DNA of 54,346 nt from contig BDDC01000093.1 of the NCBI GenBank assembly GCA_001662425.1, positions 18,317 through 72,662 on the forward strand, in the 5' to 3' direction. Position numbers and translations under genes: made by a program. Source of the stretch: Chlamydomonas sphaeroides. Its lineage: Eukaryota; Chlorophyta; Chlorophyceae; Chlamydomonadales; Chlamydomonadaceae. Below, piece by piece: positions 9,711-22,000 of the stretch (position 1 is the stretch's first letter; each line of letters starts with the position of its first letter). A model generated the notes under the pieces. It worked only from the letters and a program-made list of their open reading frames with translations. It was not told the origin of the DNA and made no database searches.

Positions 9711-12700
9711 TGACCTGTGTGGCGATTCGGGGAGATAATTGCACCAGTCGGTAGGTTGCGTTGTGCTCAGTCCGACAGGCACTATGGGAACAACGACCAT
9801 CCGCACGACAGGTCGCCGCATACAAAAGTGGCGTGCTGCAAGAAACGCGCGACTGGTGCAGAGCAGCGTTCGCGTCACGGCAGAATGCCAGTCAGCTACC
9901 TCGCTTGCCCCGCGAAACAGCACCGGAGAGAGGCCAGAGAGGCTGATATGCGTGTAATGCCCCAACTGCTACAGGGAAAGCTGTGAATGTCGTGTGTGGC
10001 CCACCAAACAAGTTCCGCACGACAGGGGGCCAGCGGGACACAACCCAAGCCGGGCGTTTCCGGTCTAGGCTGGTCTCCCAGCTGATATCTTGTGTAGCGC
10101 TGCGCGCTCTGCTCGCCACCAGCGGGCCCAGAAGAAGGAGGCTGCATTGCGTTGCACCAGCGAGAAGCCCCTCTCCCGCTGTGGCATCGCCTTCGTCAAG
10201 CCCTCCAGGACACTCACGTCAAATTTGGACAGGGACCGCCAGCGTATTGCGCAGTCGCAGGCGCACGGCAAGGTTCGTCCAGACGCGTTATTTTGGTTTG
10301 TGAAAGATACTCTGCTATATATGAAGTGCCAATCGTGCAGTATGATAAAGGAATGCGTGGCGCGAGGTGGGCGTCATGGACGAGGCCCCGGCCGTTCGCG
10401 TCTCCGGCAGTACAGTTGTCTCCCGCTGTCTTGCGGAGGAATGCTTCCGCGCTCCGCTAAGCTTCTAGGCACTGGAATTCTCTATCAATTGCAGCTACTG
10501 GATGGTGATTTGGGTTCATCACGGTTTTGCATGTCTGACTTTGCATCTCGAAGCGGCTTAGCTGCGCAAGCTGCGAGCGCAACTAGATTAGGAGCATTGA
10601 CGTAGCACATACTGCTGTCCAGTATATCTTGCTGCACGGAACTGAAGCCTCGGTCACCGCCAAACGCGTTCTCGCTCCACCCCGAGTGCATCGAGTTCCT
10701 GAACGCAATGCCTATCTTCTGGTTGTCCTTCAATGCGTACGACAGCCGAGCTTGAGACGAGCGGCCGAGCGATGCCCGAGCGATGCCTCGTCAACGTGAC
10801 GACATACTACTGACGTTGTGCCTGGTTTGCCAACGGGCTCGCATGGCGAAATGGGCACGATGGTTGTGCCGTCGATAGCGCGAATGTCCAAGTAACGGGT
10901 CCCCGAGCGCCTATCAGGCCGGTCGCGCCCTGCAGAGTGTGCGGCCTCGTAGGACGTGCGGGTGTTTGCGGCGCCACAACACACCCTCGTTACTATACGT
11001 CACTCCAGCGCCCGCACCCGCGCGCTTTGGCGCCGCCACAGGAGCGCACTCGTCAAAGGGCGCCCAAGTCGTCCCGTGTCGTCCCAACTGGTGCTAGCGC
11101 CGGCTGGTCATGTTCTGCCGGTGAGCCTGACTGTCCGGCCACCATCCCCGGCCGCCACGCCGACGGCAGGCGCCGCTACAGCTGCAGCAGTACCCGCCAG
11201 TACCCGCCAGTACCCGCGCATGCCGCCAGCTCGCACTCCGCACCTCAGATAGAGGTCTCACGAGCCAGCTGAGCCCCTCGCATCCTGTGGAAGAGGAACA
11301 ACCGATGCCTGGGGACGTGGAAGTAAGGCAGAGCTCTTCGCTCGAACAATCCCTGGTGTCGCCGGATGCATGTCGTAGCCACCATAGCAACCAGCTTTCC
11401 CCGCCGGCAGGGGCGGGGCCCCTAGTATCCCACGCGCCACATTCGGGTCTGCCTGATTCAACTGAAGCGAAGCCAACATACGGTCATGTTACGACGGCGG
11501 GGAACAATGTTCAACAGTCGATACGGATCAGCCCTGTCCATGGCAGCACGCGGGCGCCTGGGCTCCGTACCAGGAGGCCTCCTGCTTCGGTCAGGTCAGA
11601 CACCGCCGCCGCCGCCCTGGCGGCGCCGCTGATTTTCGCTGGCCGGCGCACACCGCACCTCCGTCAGCCAATCATTGGCTGACATCGTCCGTCTGCTCTG
11701 TGAACCCGATCTTTGTATAGGGAAAAGGACGAGAACGCGCCAAACAGTACGTTACACAGCTCAGCGGACCAGCGTGGGCAGAGCCATCGGGCCGCGGCTG
11801 GCGACGCCCAGGCACGCCAGGGCACGCGCCCATGGCCGGCCACCGGAGGGGGGGGGTGTCTTGAGTTCCTGACGCACAATGAGTAGCGGAAGAAGAACAT
11901 CGCGAAGGCCAGAGCATGGGCCGAGGGTGCAACCGCGCGAGCCAGCAGGTCATGTCGGCTTGTGGTGGGATGCATGAGGCTGCGCTTGTGCTGCTGCTGT
12001 CGGCTGCTGGCAGCTACTGGCACACTGGCGGCTGCCGGCGGCCGGCCTGCCGCGCGGATGGTGTGCGGCCAGTGAGGCCGCCGGCGCGGGCCGCTGCGCC
12101 GCCGCCCGTCACGCGCTGCATCCTCACAGTTGCAGCAGAGCCGACATTGGGATCTGCCGCCAGGGGGGATCTGTGTGAGACGCGGGCCCTGCGACCGCGG
12201 GCCCCGTGGTCCGGAGCGGCGGGACGTGGCGCGCTCGTGCGCACCGCCAGCAGGAGGACTGCACCTCAGGCCGTTACAGGCCCGCCGGCCCAAGGAGGCC
12301 AGGGCGCGAAGCCGGCCCGGGTGCCCAGGAAACGCCAGTATGCCTGTACGCTTAGGCAGCACCCCCACCCTTCAGCCACTAGTTCTCGGCGACCCCAGAA
12401 CCAAGGCAGGCGAACCCCAACACGCAGGCGTGGGCAGCGCCGCGCCACCACCACGCTCCATGCTCCACCTCCAGCCGCCGCCGCCCCGCCCCACGTCCTC
12501 TCACCAGACACCGCCGGCAGCGGCAGTCCCCTTTGCTCAGTGCGGATAAGCTCGCTTCAAAAAAACACGCGACCCCACAACAACCTACAACGCTGCACCA
12601 ACTCTCACCGACAGCTCACACAAGGTGCGCCAGCCGCACCCACCCAGCCTCCCCCCACCCCACATAGCAGCATGCAGTCCGCCCCCCTTGATGGCCCCGC

Positions 12701-13008
12701 CGCAACGTGCGCCCCATCGGCCGGCGCGCCAGTCGCTCACACACAACCAAAATGCGCACCCTTGCCGCCCCAGCACCCCAAATAAGCTTGCCGGCAGCCT
12801 CCGCTCGGACGCCGCCTCGCCCCGTCCGCGCCACACGCCACCTCCCTCGCGGCCACTCCAGTGGCGGCCTCTGCCCCAGGTGGCGCTGGCCTCCGCCGCC
12901 GGCTGCCGGGGCGGTAGCACCCGCCGCCGCCACGGCCCCGGCCGCCCCTGCAGTAGGCAATGGCGCTGAGGCTGCTGGGCGGTGGCGCCCCAGGTTGCCG
13001 CTGCCTGT
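9711..13008. other. Intergenic region between the 8321 gene and the glycolate dehydrogenase
   Basis: No supported gene. The segment 10290-10760 is visibly poorer in G and C than its surroundings and holds a minus-strand open frame (about 10790-10485) containing GIAFRNSMHSGWSENAFGG, which I cannot assign. A second minus-strand frame at 10984-10730 contains RYLDIRAIDGTTIVPI, loosely transposase-like but too short to claim. Around 11185-11220 there is a triple CAGTACCCGC direct repeat. The 3' end of the glycolate dehydrogenase transcript should lie in the right part. Confidence 0.45.
12274..12278 (-). terminator. Possible TGTAA polyadenylation signal for the glycolate dehydrogenase gene
   Basis: TGTAA on the minus strand, about 730 bases after the stop codon at 13009. 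TGTAA is the usual poly(A) signal in Chlamydomonas-type algae and long 3' UTRs are common there. The pentamer occurs often by chance, so this is weak. Confidence 0.25.
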
Positions 13009-16000
13009 TTAGGCGCTGGCGGCCTTCTTGGCGGTGGTGGCCTCGTCCACCAGGTACACCAGGCCCCTGTTGGGTGGGGCAGGAGCACAGGGTTTTACAT
13101 CAGGTTGAGAAGGCCAACGATAGATGATTTACTTACGGCCATCGTCCAGGGCAGGACCGGGCAGGGGCCGCGTGTACCAGGCAAACGCCCCGTGAGGAAA
13201 GCGCTGGCCTTGGGGCAGCGGCCCGCCAGCTGGCTCGTAAGCTGGCCGGCGACTAGTGCCGCCATGATGCGTGGCACTTGTAGCATTGTCACGTCGGAAC
13301 GCGCACCTGAAGTTGATGCCGGAGTGGTTGCTCAGCGACATCTCGCACGTGCGGCTGGTGGAGTAGCCATCGCTGCAGCCCTTGGGCAGGTTGAGGTGCT
13401 GCAGCGAGGAGCCGGTGAGCTCGGGGTAGCGCATGCCGCGGTCGCCCGCCATGCCGCAGCAGGGGATGCCGGAGGGCACGACCTGGGGAGGGGTGGGTGG
13501 GGAGGGCGGGGCGTGTTGATCGATATGTGTGGTACGCAGCGTGCCGCACGCAACATGCCGGAGGGCATCGAGGCGGGGGAGGGTGGAGAGGCAGGCGACG
13601 GGCCGGGAACGGGATGAACGGCTTGTTTCGTGTTGTGCAGGTGTGAGGCGTACGTCGCATGCCGTGCAGCAGGATCGTTGGAAGCTGTCCTCGTTGTTGT
13701 TGGGCTGGCGGCAGCCGCTGTGCCATCCACTTCGCAAATCGATTAAGCGAGCGGTTAGACAGTCCCTTGGGCTCCAGCGAACCATTGACTTCCAGCGAAC
13801 CATTGAGTTCCAGCAATCAGTCGGGCGGGCTAGGTTAAGCGCGGCGCCAGGTTATGCGCGGCGCCGGCAGCAGCACTGGCGATGCGAATTTGCGAAGGCT
13901 AGCTCCGCGGAACATTCGCTTCAAACGACAAAATGTCGGACACACCAACCGGCCAGCGCGCACCGACGAGCGCGCACCTCGGGCTCGCACAGGCCCGCCA
14001 GCTTCCACGCTGGGTATAAACCGGCACCGTTCGACAACGCAATCGACACGACCATGCTGGCGCTACATGACACAAGACACAGCCGCTTAGCAGCAGGAAC
14101 CCTAGCATGCCGCACCTCGTGCGCGCACAGGCCCGCCAGCTTGGCGAAGCTCTCCTCGATGCCCATCTTCTTGGAGGAGCACGGCACGTGGATGGCCACC
14201 TGGAGGATGAGCGGGCGGGCGGGCGGGCAGGGCCGAGCGGGTTGCATGCCTGGTCAGGGAATTGCACGGCCAACTCTCGAGCCCAATGAGCTCGGGCCCA
14301 ACGCTGCCAGCATCGCGGGAGGGCGTGTGCGTGGGAGTGGACGCACGGTGCCGGCCACGTGCCCTGCGGCGGTGTGCTCGGCTGTGGGCAGCGGCGACGA
14401 TCCTGCGGCGGCCGGCACGCACCTGCTCGCGGACCTTCTTCCACTCCAGCTTGTCCACCAGGAAGTGCCTGGCAGGGCGGCCAGGGGGGAGGGGAGGACG
14501 TCAAGGCAGCGCAGCGCCATGGGGTGTATCTCAGTACTATAGGGCTATCGCGAAGGACGATGTCACAACCCGATGCGGATGGGTAACTCGATGTTTGGGA
14601 CAAAGTGATAACGGGTGCGTACTACTGCTGCCGGTGCAGCGCATTGGGAAAGGTTGAGCAACCGGGTGGTCGCTGACTCGTTGACAAAATCGCACCTGAT
14701 GATCTCGATAATATATTCAATGAATAATTGCGGGCGCACCTGATGAACTCGACCGGCTCGTACAGCGCAAAGCGCAGCGAGGGCTCCGAGATCTGGCTCT
14801 TGACCTGCGGCCGCAAGCGGGTGGCAGAGCGCCGCACAGCGAGCGTCGTCGGCTGGTGACCACAAGCCGTGGTGGTGGCGGTGATGATGGCGGCGTGCGG
14901 TCCAAGTAGCACCGAAAACACGCGCGAGCGCTACCTGTCAGCTGCGCAGTTGCCTCGCTGCATGCATGCGGCGGCGCCGTGGTCGTGCTGGAGGTCGTGC
15001 AGACGGTCGTGCCCATGCGGGCATCAACGACACGATACGCATATGCGCTGCGGTGCTACCGTTGGCAGCAACATCGGGTGTGGGCCGCGGCCGGGCTGCG
15101 CCGCACCTGCGCCAGGCAGGGCGAGGTGTCCATGACGATGGGGATCTTGCCGTTGTCGGAGGCCTTGAGCAGCGCCGCCTCCAGGTCAGCGCCCTTGGCG
15201 GCGGCCGCGTCCTTGAAGCCGCGGCTGCGGGCGTGGCGTTGAGGGGAGGACGTGGAGGCGCGCGTACGACGCACCGACGTGCCGCAGCACGTCCCGGCCC
15301 AACACGCCCCTGCTCTCGCTGCGATGCGCTGTCCCAGTTGCACACGCTGCAACGCAGCAGCAGGCAGCAAGCGCGCATGCCGGCTCCAAATCCTACTCCT
15401 ACTCCTACGCCCAGGCGCACCTGTTGAACATCATGCCGCAGCACTGGCTGGAGATGTTATCGGGGATGATCACCTCGTAGCCCGCCTTGCCGAACAGGCT
15501 CATGATCTTCTCGTGCACGCTCGCCGTCTCGCTGTCGCCGGCGGCGGGGCCCATCATGCGCGTCACGCACGACGGCATGTACACCACGCGGCGGGGGATG
15601 CCGCCGGCCACGGCCGGCGCGGCGGCAGGCGCGGGCACTGCGGTTGGGAAGGGCGAGGGCGGGAGGGCAGGAGGGCAGGGAGGGGTAAGCGGGGCGCTGC
15701 CGGTTTGGGCGCCAAGGCCATGCGCTAGCGCAGGACGGCGCCAGCTCCGGCGCGCAACGTAGGGTGGGCCAGGGCAAAGGTGCGTGCGTGGGCGTATGAG
15801 GGCGTCAGCAGCCAGCCCGGGGACAACGGCCCGGCGCCGCACCCATGCTGGCCCCTCGCTACACAGCTCGCAGCGTAGGCCCCGCCGTAATCTTACCAAT
15901 GCGCCTCGCAACTATCTACACGTATGCTATGCTTTGTACTTGTTTGGTGGATCGGGGCCGGCTCACCCTTGAGCGGCGCGGCGCCCTTGGGCATGTAGGG

Positions 16001-19000
16001 GTTCCACACGGGGATGGTGTGGTTGGTGAGCGAGTTGAGCGCGCGGCTGATGAACTCCAGCGGCTTGGGGCCCACGATGCTGCGAGGGCGACGGCGGGCG
16101 AGGGGCAGGAGCGAGGGGAGGGAAGGGGGTTGGGGGGAGGCGGGGGAGAGGAGGCCGCATGCGTGGGTGGCGCTGGGCGAACGGCATGGGCGGGGGGCGA
16201 GGGAGCGCTGCGTGCGTTGGCCAGGGCCCATGCGCGGTCGAGGCAGGGCAATGCCGACTGCACGGAGCCCTCCGAGCGATGGGCTGTAGTGGCAGCACAC
16301 AGCGACTGGGGGGCCGCTAGCCGGCTGTGTTCAACTCTTGAGGCCCGAGTAAGGGCGGGTGTTCCATGTTAGGTAGATAAGGGCGGGTGTGTGTTCTGCA
16401 TTATGTGCCGTGTGGCACCGACAGCAGCACCTCGTTGCCTGGCTGCGGGGCTCTGCGGCGCACCTGTGCGCCAGGTTGACGAGGTTGAGGAACTTGGGCA
16501 CGCCGGCGTTGATCACGCCAAAGTTCTTGGCCAGCCACATGGCGGAGCCGCTGGCCTGCGTGGCCTCCTTCATGGTCTCGGAGCGGATGTGCTGCGGCGG
16601 AGGGGGGTGGGGTGGCGGCGAGCAATGAGAGGGAGAGGAGGCACGTAGGGTCCTGTGGAAGGGTATGCAACGCGAGAGATTGCTGCGCAAGGCGCACGCG
16701 AAGCGGAGGGGGAAGCTCGGTGAAGCCGCCCTCGGCGCGTGTCGACAGCACTAGCCATCGTCACAGCTGCTGCGGCTGCCGTTGTAAGCTGTGTCTTCCC
16801 CCGAGCGCCAGTCGTCCACACTACCCGACGGCCCAATCGTGGATTTGGGATGCGACCGCAGCTCCTATCGCCTGCCGCTCACTTTGATGAGGTCGCCCGT
16901 GTTGATCTTGACGGGGCACTTCTCCTGGCACATGCCGTCCGCGGCGCACGTCTGCTCGCCGTCGTACGCGTACGACGAGGTCATGGCCTGAGGGGGGATG
17001 GCGGGGAGGGGGGACGCGGCGGAGGGAACAAAACCCCTGAGTTGCAGCAAACGCCAGCCACAACCTCTTAGAAAGTCCACACGCAGCATCAAACGCCCCC
17101 GTGTGTTCGTTTGTGTGTGCGTTTATGTGGTTGTGCTCGTTACACGCTATGCGAGAGGCTGTGGACTCACCGCGAGCTGCTTCTTCTCCTCGGCGGTCGC
17201 GTTCTCGCCCAGGCCCTTGAGGCGGTACATCTCGCGGAACACGGTGATGCGCTGGCGCGGCGTGAGCGTGATGTCGCGCGAGGGGCAGTTGGACTCGCAG
17301 AAGCCGCACTCGATGCAGCGGTTGACGATGGGGCTGCGGGGACGGCATGGAAACGTAGACGCACGAGGTAAAAGATGAGCCAGGGCCCCCTGCCGCCCCT
17401 TGATGCAGTTTAGCACCGCGCTTCAACACCAGATCCTTTGCCACACATTGAGCAGGGAGCATGCGGAACCATGATACGTGTAGGCACATTATTCCACACA
17501 AGCAGCCCCCCTCCGGCCAAGGGCGCGGCGCACCTGGCGGCGGGCGAGGGCTTGAGGAACTTCATGTGCGCGTCCGCGTCGCGGTTGAGAATGACGCCTG
17601 CGGGTGTGGCATGGATGGGTATTTCAGGTCGCGATCAGATGCGGATGCGGCAGCAAGGCAGTGTGGCAGCCGGCCATGGCGCATTGGGTAGGCCCGGGTG
17701 CGAGGTTGCAGGGGAGCGCAGCAGCCGCCGCCGCCTCACCCGGGTTGAGCGTGTAGTTGGCGTCGAACAGGCCCTTGAGCTCCCACATCAGGTCGTACGC
17801 CTTGGAGCCCCACTCCATCTCCACAAACGGCGCCACGTTGCGGCCTGTGCGGTGATTGCGGCGGCGACAGCGGTGTATGAGGGGGGGCAGGTATTTGAAG
17901 GGTGCGCGACAGGCGGCGGCGGAGCTGATGCGCTGCGCCTTTCCGCGGTGATGCAACCCGAGGACCCTCACGTGCGCCCCCGTATGGCCGCAGGCACCCC
18001 GGCGTGCAGTCCCTGCGCTGCCCCTTGGGGTCAGCGCGCCCCGGCCGCTCTGCAACTATACAGCAAGTTGCTGTATCTGGCTCGTGAAGCTGCGGCCATG
18101 CGACCCACCCGTGCCGTGCTCGCCCTTGAGGCTGCCGCTGTGCTTGGTGGCCACCAGCCAGCACATCTCCTCCATCATGTCAGCAAACCGCTGCACCTCC
18201 TCCTTGCTGCGGAAGCCCTGAGGAGCGCAGCGCAGGGGAGGGGGAGAGGGGGCAGCATGTTGGAGTGTGGTACGACGGGAGGCGATGCTGGCGGCGTGGA
18301 GCAGCGAGCCACCGGGAGCTGTGATGCGGCAGCCACGCTGTGCGCAGGGTGGGTCGTCGTGTGGGTCGCACCTGGCTGAACACCAGGTGCAGGTTGCCCT
18401 CGAGCGCGTGGCCGAAGCACGAGGCGTCGTGGTAGCCGTAGCGCTGGGGGAGGAGAGCGGGATGGGCAGGTGTGTGCGTGTTCACTTTTCAAGGATAGTG
18501 ATGGTGTGCGTGTTCATGGATGAGTTGCAGCAACACGCGAGGGGCCGTGGGTGCGGCCCGGGCCCGGGCCTCGTGAAAGTTCGCACGGGTTGCGCGGGCA
18601 AGCTGGTACAAACGAGGGCGCAGCAGCGATGCGCACCTGGAACATGTCGATGAGGTCGATCATCATGTCCGCCAGCTTGTCCACGGGGCACGCCACGTCC
18701 TCGATCAGCATGCTGGTGCCGGGCTCGCGAGCCGCACCCACGATGGGGATCAGGCCCTGCACGGTCGGGGGCAGGTGCGCCGACAACAGAATTGATCAAT
18801 CACAGCCTCCGCATGGCCGGGCCGACCGGGCAAGGGCCTCGCGCCACAGGTCAACCCTGACTGGACCACACGAAAGATAGCAGCCCCTCCTCGCTGTACG
18901 TGCACCTCGCCACACATGGCCAATGAATCCACCACACAAAACATAGCAGCTCTGCCTCGCTGCCCGCAGCCCGCAGCGGCCTCTCACCCTGCGCACGTCC

Positions 19001-22000
19001 CAGAAGGCCTTGGCGTTCTTCTGGTCGCGGTGGAAGGGGTAGGCGGTGAGCTGCTTGGGCTCGGCCGCCTTGGCGCCCACGGGCAGCTTGGCCTCCGACA
19101 GCACACGCACCACGTCGTCGATGCGCGCCTGTGGGGGTGGTAGAAGGCGAGGGACGAGGCAGGAGTCAGGGCTTGATTCCAGGCAGCAACACAGCGAGCC
19201 GGACCGGCGCGTTCGGCTACCTGTTCCGCACGCCCCGGCTCTACCCATCAGCCACGAGCCTCGACCCTGGTAGAAGCCAGGCCTGCACAAACACGCACGA
19301 CCGCCTGCCGCCCTGGAGCAACCGTTGCTCGGCAGGGGTACACGTGCGGAGCGCGGGACACGTGCGGAGAGTATTAGGGCCCCCAGGGTACGGCACGCCG
19401 CCCTGTCGAGAATTCCACGGCCCAGGCGTGGCGTGCCGGCCCAGTGACGACCGACCACACATGCCCTGCTCTGCGCCACAAAGCCCGTCCGCACCCCCAG
19501 CGCCGCAGTCAACAGAATCGACAGGATCTGTCAAGCTTAATCGTCGACGTATCGATATTCAAAGTGTTAGGTATGAGGGCTGATCGACCGTCGGCCCGCA
19601 CCTGCAGCGCCGCGTCGTCCTGGCCGCGGCACTCGATCAGCAGCGCAGCGGCCATGGGATCGCAGCCCTGCAGCGGGCGGGAGGCAGGTGGGCGCAATGG
19701 AGGTGACAGTTGATCACACTGGCCTGCATGTTGGCCCGGCGTCCCACGTGCCCCCGGTATCGCTGCAGCAGCTCCCCCTGCATCCGCTTCGGCGCACTTC
19801 TCAGCCCGCAGCGCACGTGCGCGTGGGCCCTGCACTCGCTCCCACTGCCCGGCACCATGCGCGCGTGCGCATTGCGTTGGTGTGCGTGCGTGCGTGTGCT
19901 CTACTTGATGCACACACTCATGGTGCTCGCCGCACCTTGATGTCGGGCACCAGGCGCATCATGTCCTCGTTGGCCTCGCACTCGCGCAGCGACGCGCGGT
20001 CGAACAGCTCCACCGCGTCCACGCTCGTCTCGTTGCGCAGCACGGACGCGCCGCTGTGAGGGGTGTCAGGAACGGGGGAGAGGGTGAGAGCGCGTGTCAG
20101 GAACGGGGTGTAGGGGTGGATCGCGTGTCAGGAAGATGGAGATGGAAGGTGAGATGGAGAGCGGCTCGATCACACACGGACTCCGGAGTCTCCGGTGCTC
20201 GCTGGCTGCTGCCGGCCGGCGACGACGCCCGCCGGCTCGCGCGAACCCGACAATCCACGAATGCACACGGCGCGCCAGCTCGTGCTCACGTGCACGCGGC
20301 GCGGACGTCGGGGAAGACGATGAAGGCGGAGGCCTTGTGCGGCCACTCGGGCACCGTGTTGTAGGTGGCCTGGCTCACGAAGCCCAGCGTGCCCTCGGAG
20401 CCAATGATGAGGTGCTTGATGATCTCAATGGGGTTGTCCACCGGGAAGTCCACCAGCGCGTTGAGCGAGTAGCCTGCGCACATGGCAGGGCGGGTTCACA
20501 GGCACATCATCGCTCACTTGCCTTATTGGCCTCGTTAGCAGTACAGGGGACGTCTTGACTGCGCCCGTCTACCAAAGACCCAGCCCAAACCCGCCGTGCC
20601 CTCGGTGCCCAGCTCGCGGCACGGTACGCCAAGGTACAGATGCCGTACTGCACGGCACCCACCCGTGGTGCACTTGATGGCGAACTTGCGGCGGATGAGC
20701 GCCGTCAGCTCCTTGTCCGCCTGCAGTAGGGGAGAGGTCGGGGCCGGAGGGAGAGCGCGACGAGGTCAAACCGCGGCCGCTGCGCGACCGCGCCACAGGC
20801 CTAGCGCTGTTCGGTAGCCGGGCCTATCGTGGCCGCGTGGGAGCGACTTCAGCAACCCACGCGGCCGGAGACGGAGGCCGCCAAGGCCTGCGGCTGCAGA
20901 GCCGCGCGCCTGAGCCCCGCCGCCGGGTCCAGTTCTCCGCTGGCATTGGCGCAGCCCTCCCCCCGACTGCCGGGACCACGGCCGGCCAGCGGCGCCCGCA
21001 CGACGGGGCTGCCAGGGGCCCCGGCCCCGGGCCGCTGCCCCATGGCCCGTCGCACGGAGCGCCCGAGCCACGGTGAGCCGCCGCGGCCACGGCCACGGCC
21101 ATGGACGCGGCCGTAGCCAGACCCACAAGGGGCGCCAGGGGCCATGGAGAGCCCTTTCGCCGCCAGGCGGTGCTGGCGAGCAGGTGGCGGCCAGCCGGCA
21201 CCCGGCCGCCGCGCTGAGGCTAAGCGGCGGCCTGGGTCCCCCAGCAGTGGGCTGACGTGACGCCGGGTGCCCCCCGCCCGCCCCCGCTCCCCGCGCCAGC
21301 GAGGCAGGGGCCGCGCGCCAGAGTCATTCGATTGAAGCGGCAGCGCGGCGACTCGGCACCCTGCCGTCGGCCGTAGCAGCGTCCGCAGCCGAGCAGGCTG
21401 CGGCTGTGGCCAGAGGCTCAGCCGCCTCCCGGTCCGGGCCGCGGTGCCCGGGCCGCGCCTGGCTGCGTGTCTGCGCTGCCGCCCCGTCACCTGCCAGCGC
21501 CTGCCGTGCGGCGTGGGGCTGCCGCGCGATGCCGCTGCGTCTGCTGGCCACACCCTCGCCGACAGGCCGACCCACATGGCAGCTGCTCGACGTCCACTCA
21601 CTGCTCGTGCCAACCCTCCCGTCGCATTCTCCCAACTGCCTCCGCGGGCTGTGCTGCGACGCCCGGTCCGTGCCAGGACCTAGGCCGCGCAGCTCCGACA
21701 CGACGCCGCCGTGCCAGGTCCGCAACTCCGTGTATCAGGTCAGCCTCGCGCCGACAGCTCAACTAGCTAAATAGGTGTCATCATGCCGTGTCACCACGCA
21801 TCATGCCCACCTGCACACGCTTCGCCAGGTCCACCACGCCCTCCACCAGCTTGCGGTGGCTCTGACATGGCAAGGTTGGGCGCGGGCCAGAAAGACGGTC
21901 AGCGCGGGCTGGCCAGTTTGCGGTGCCTCTGCCAGAGCGTTTCGCATGCTGGGACACGGGTCTCAACACCGGTCAAGGGCCGGTCAACGCACCCGCATGA

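Noticed and set aside
10730..10984. A PIF/Harbinger-like transposase fragment (AIDGTTIVPI)
   Set aside because: One short loosely matching phrase, with no second catalytic block and no terminal repeats seen.
20849..21613. A 254-residue minus-strand frame in the long GYD1 intron 4
   Set aside because: Arg/Gly/Pro-rich shadow of GC-rich sequence, without start context, domain or splice sites.
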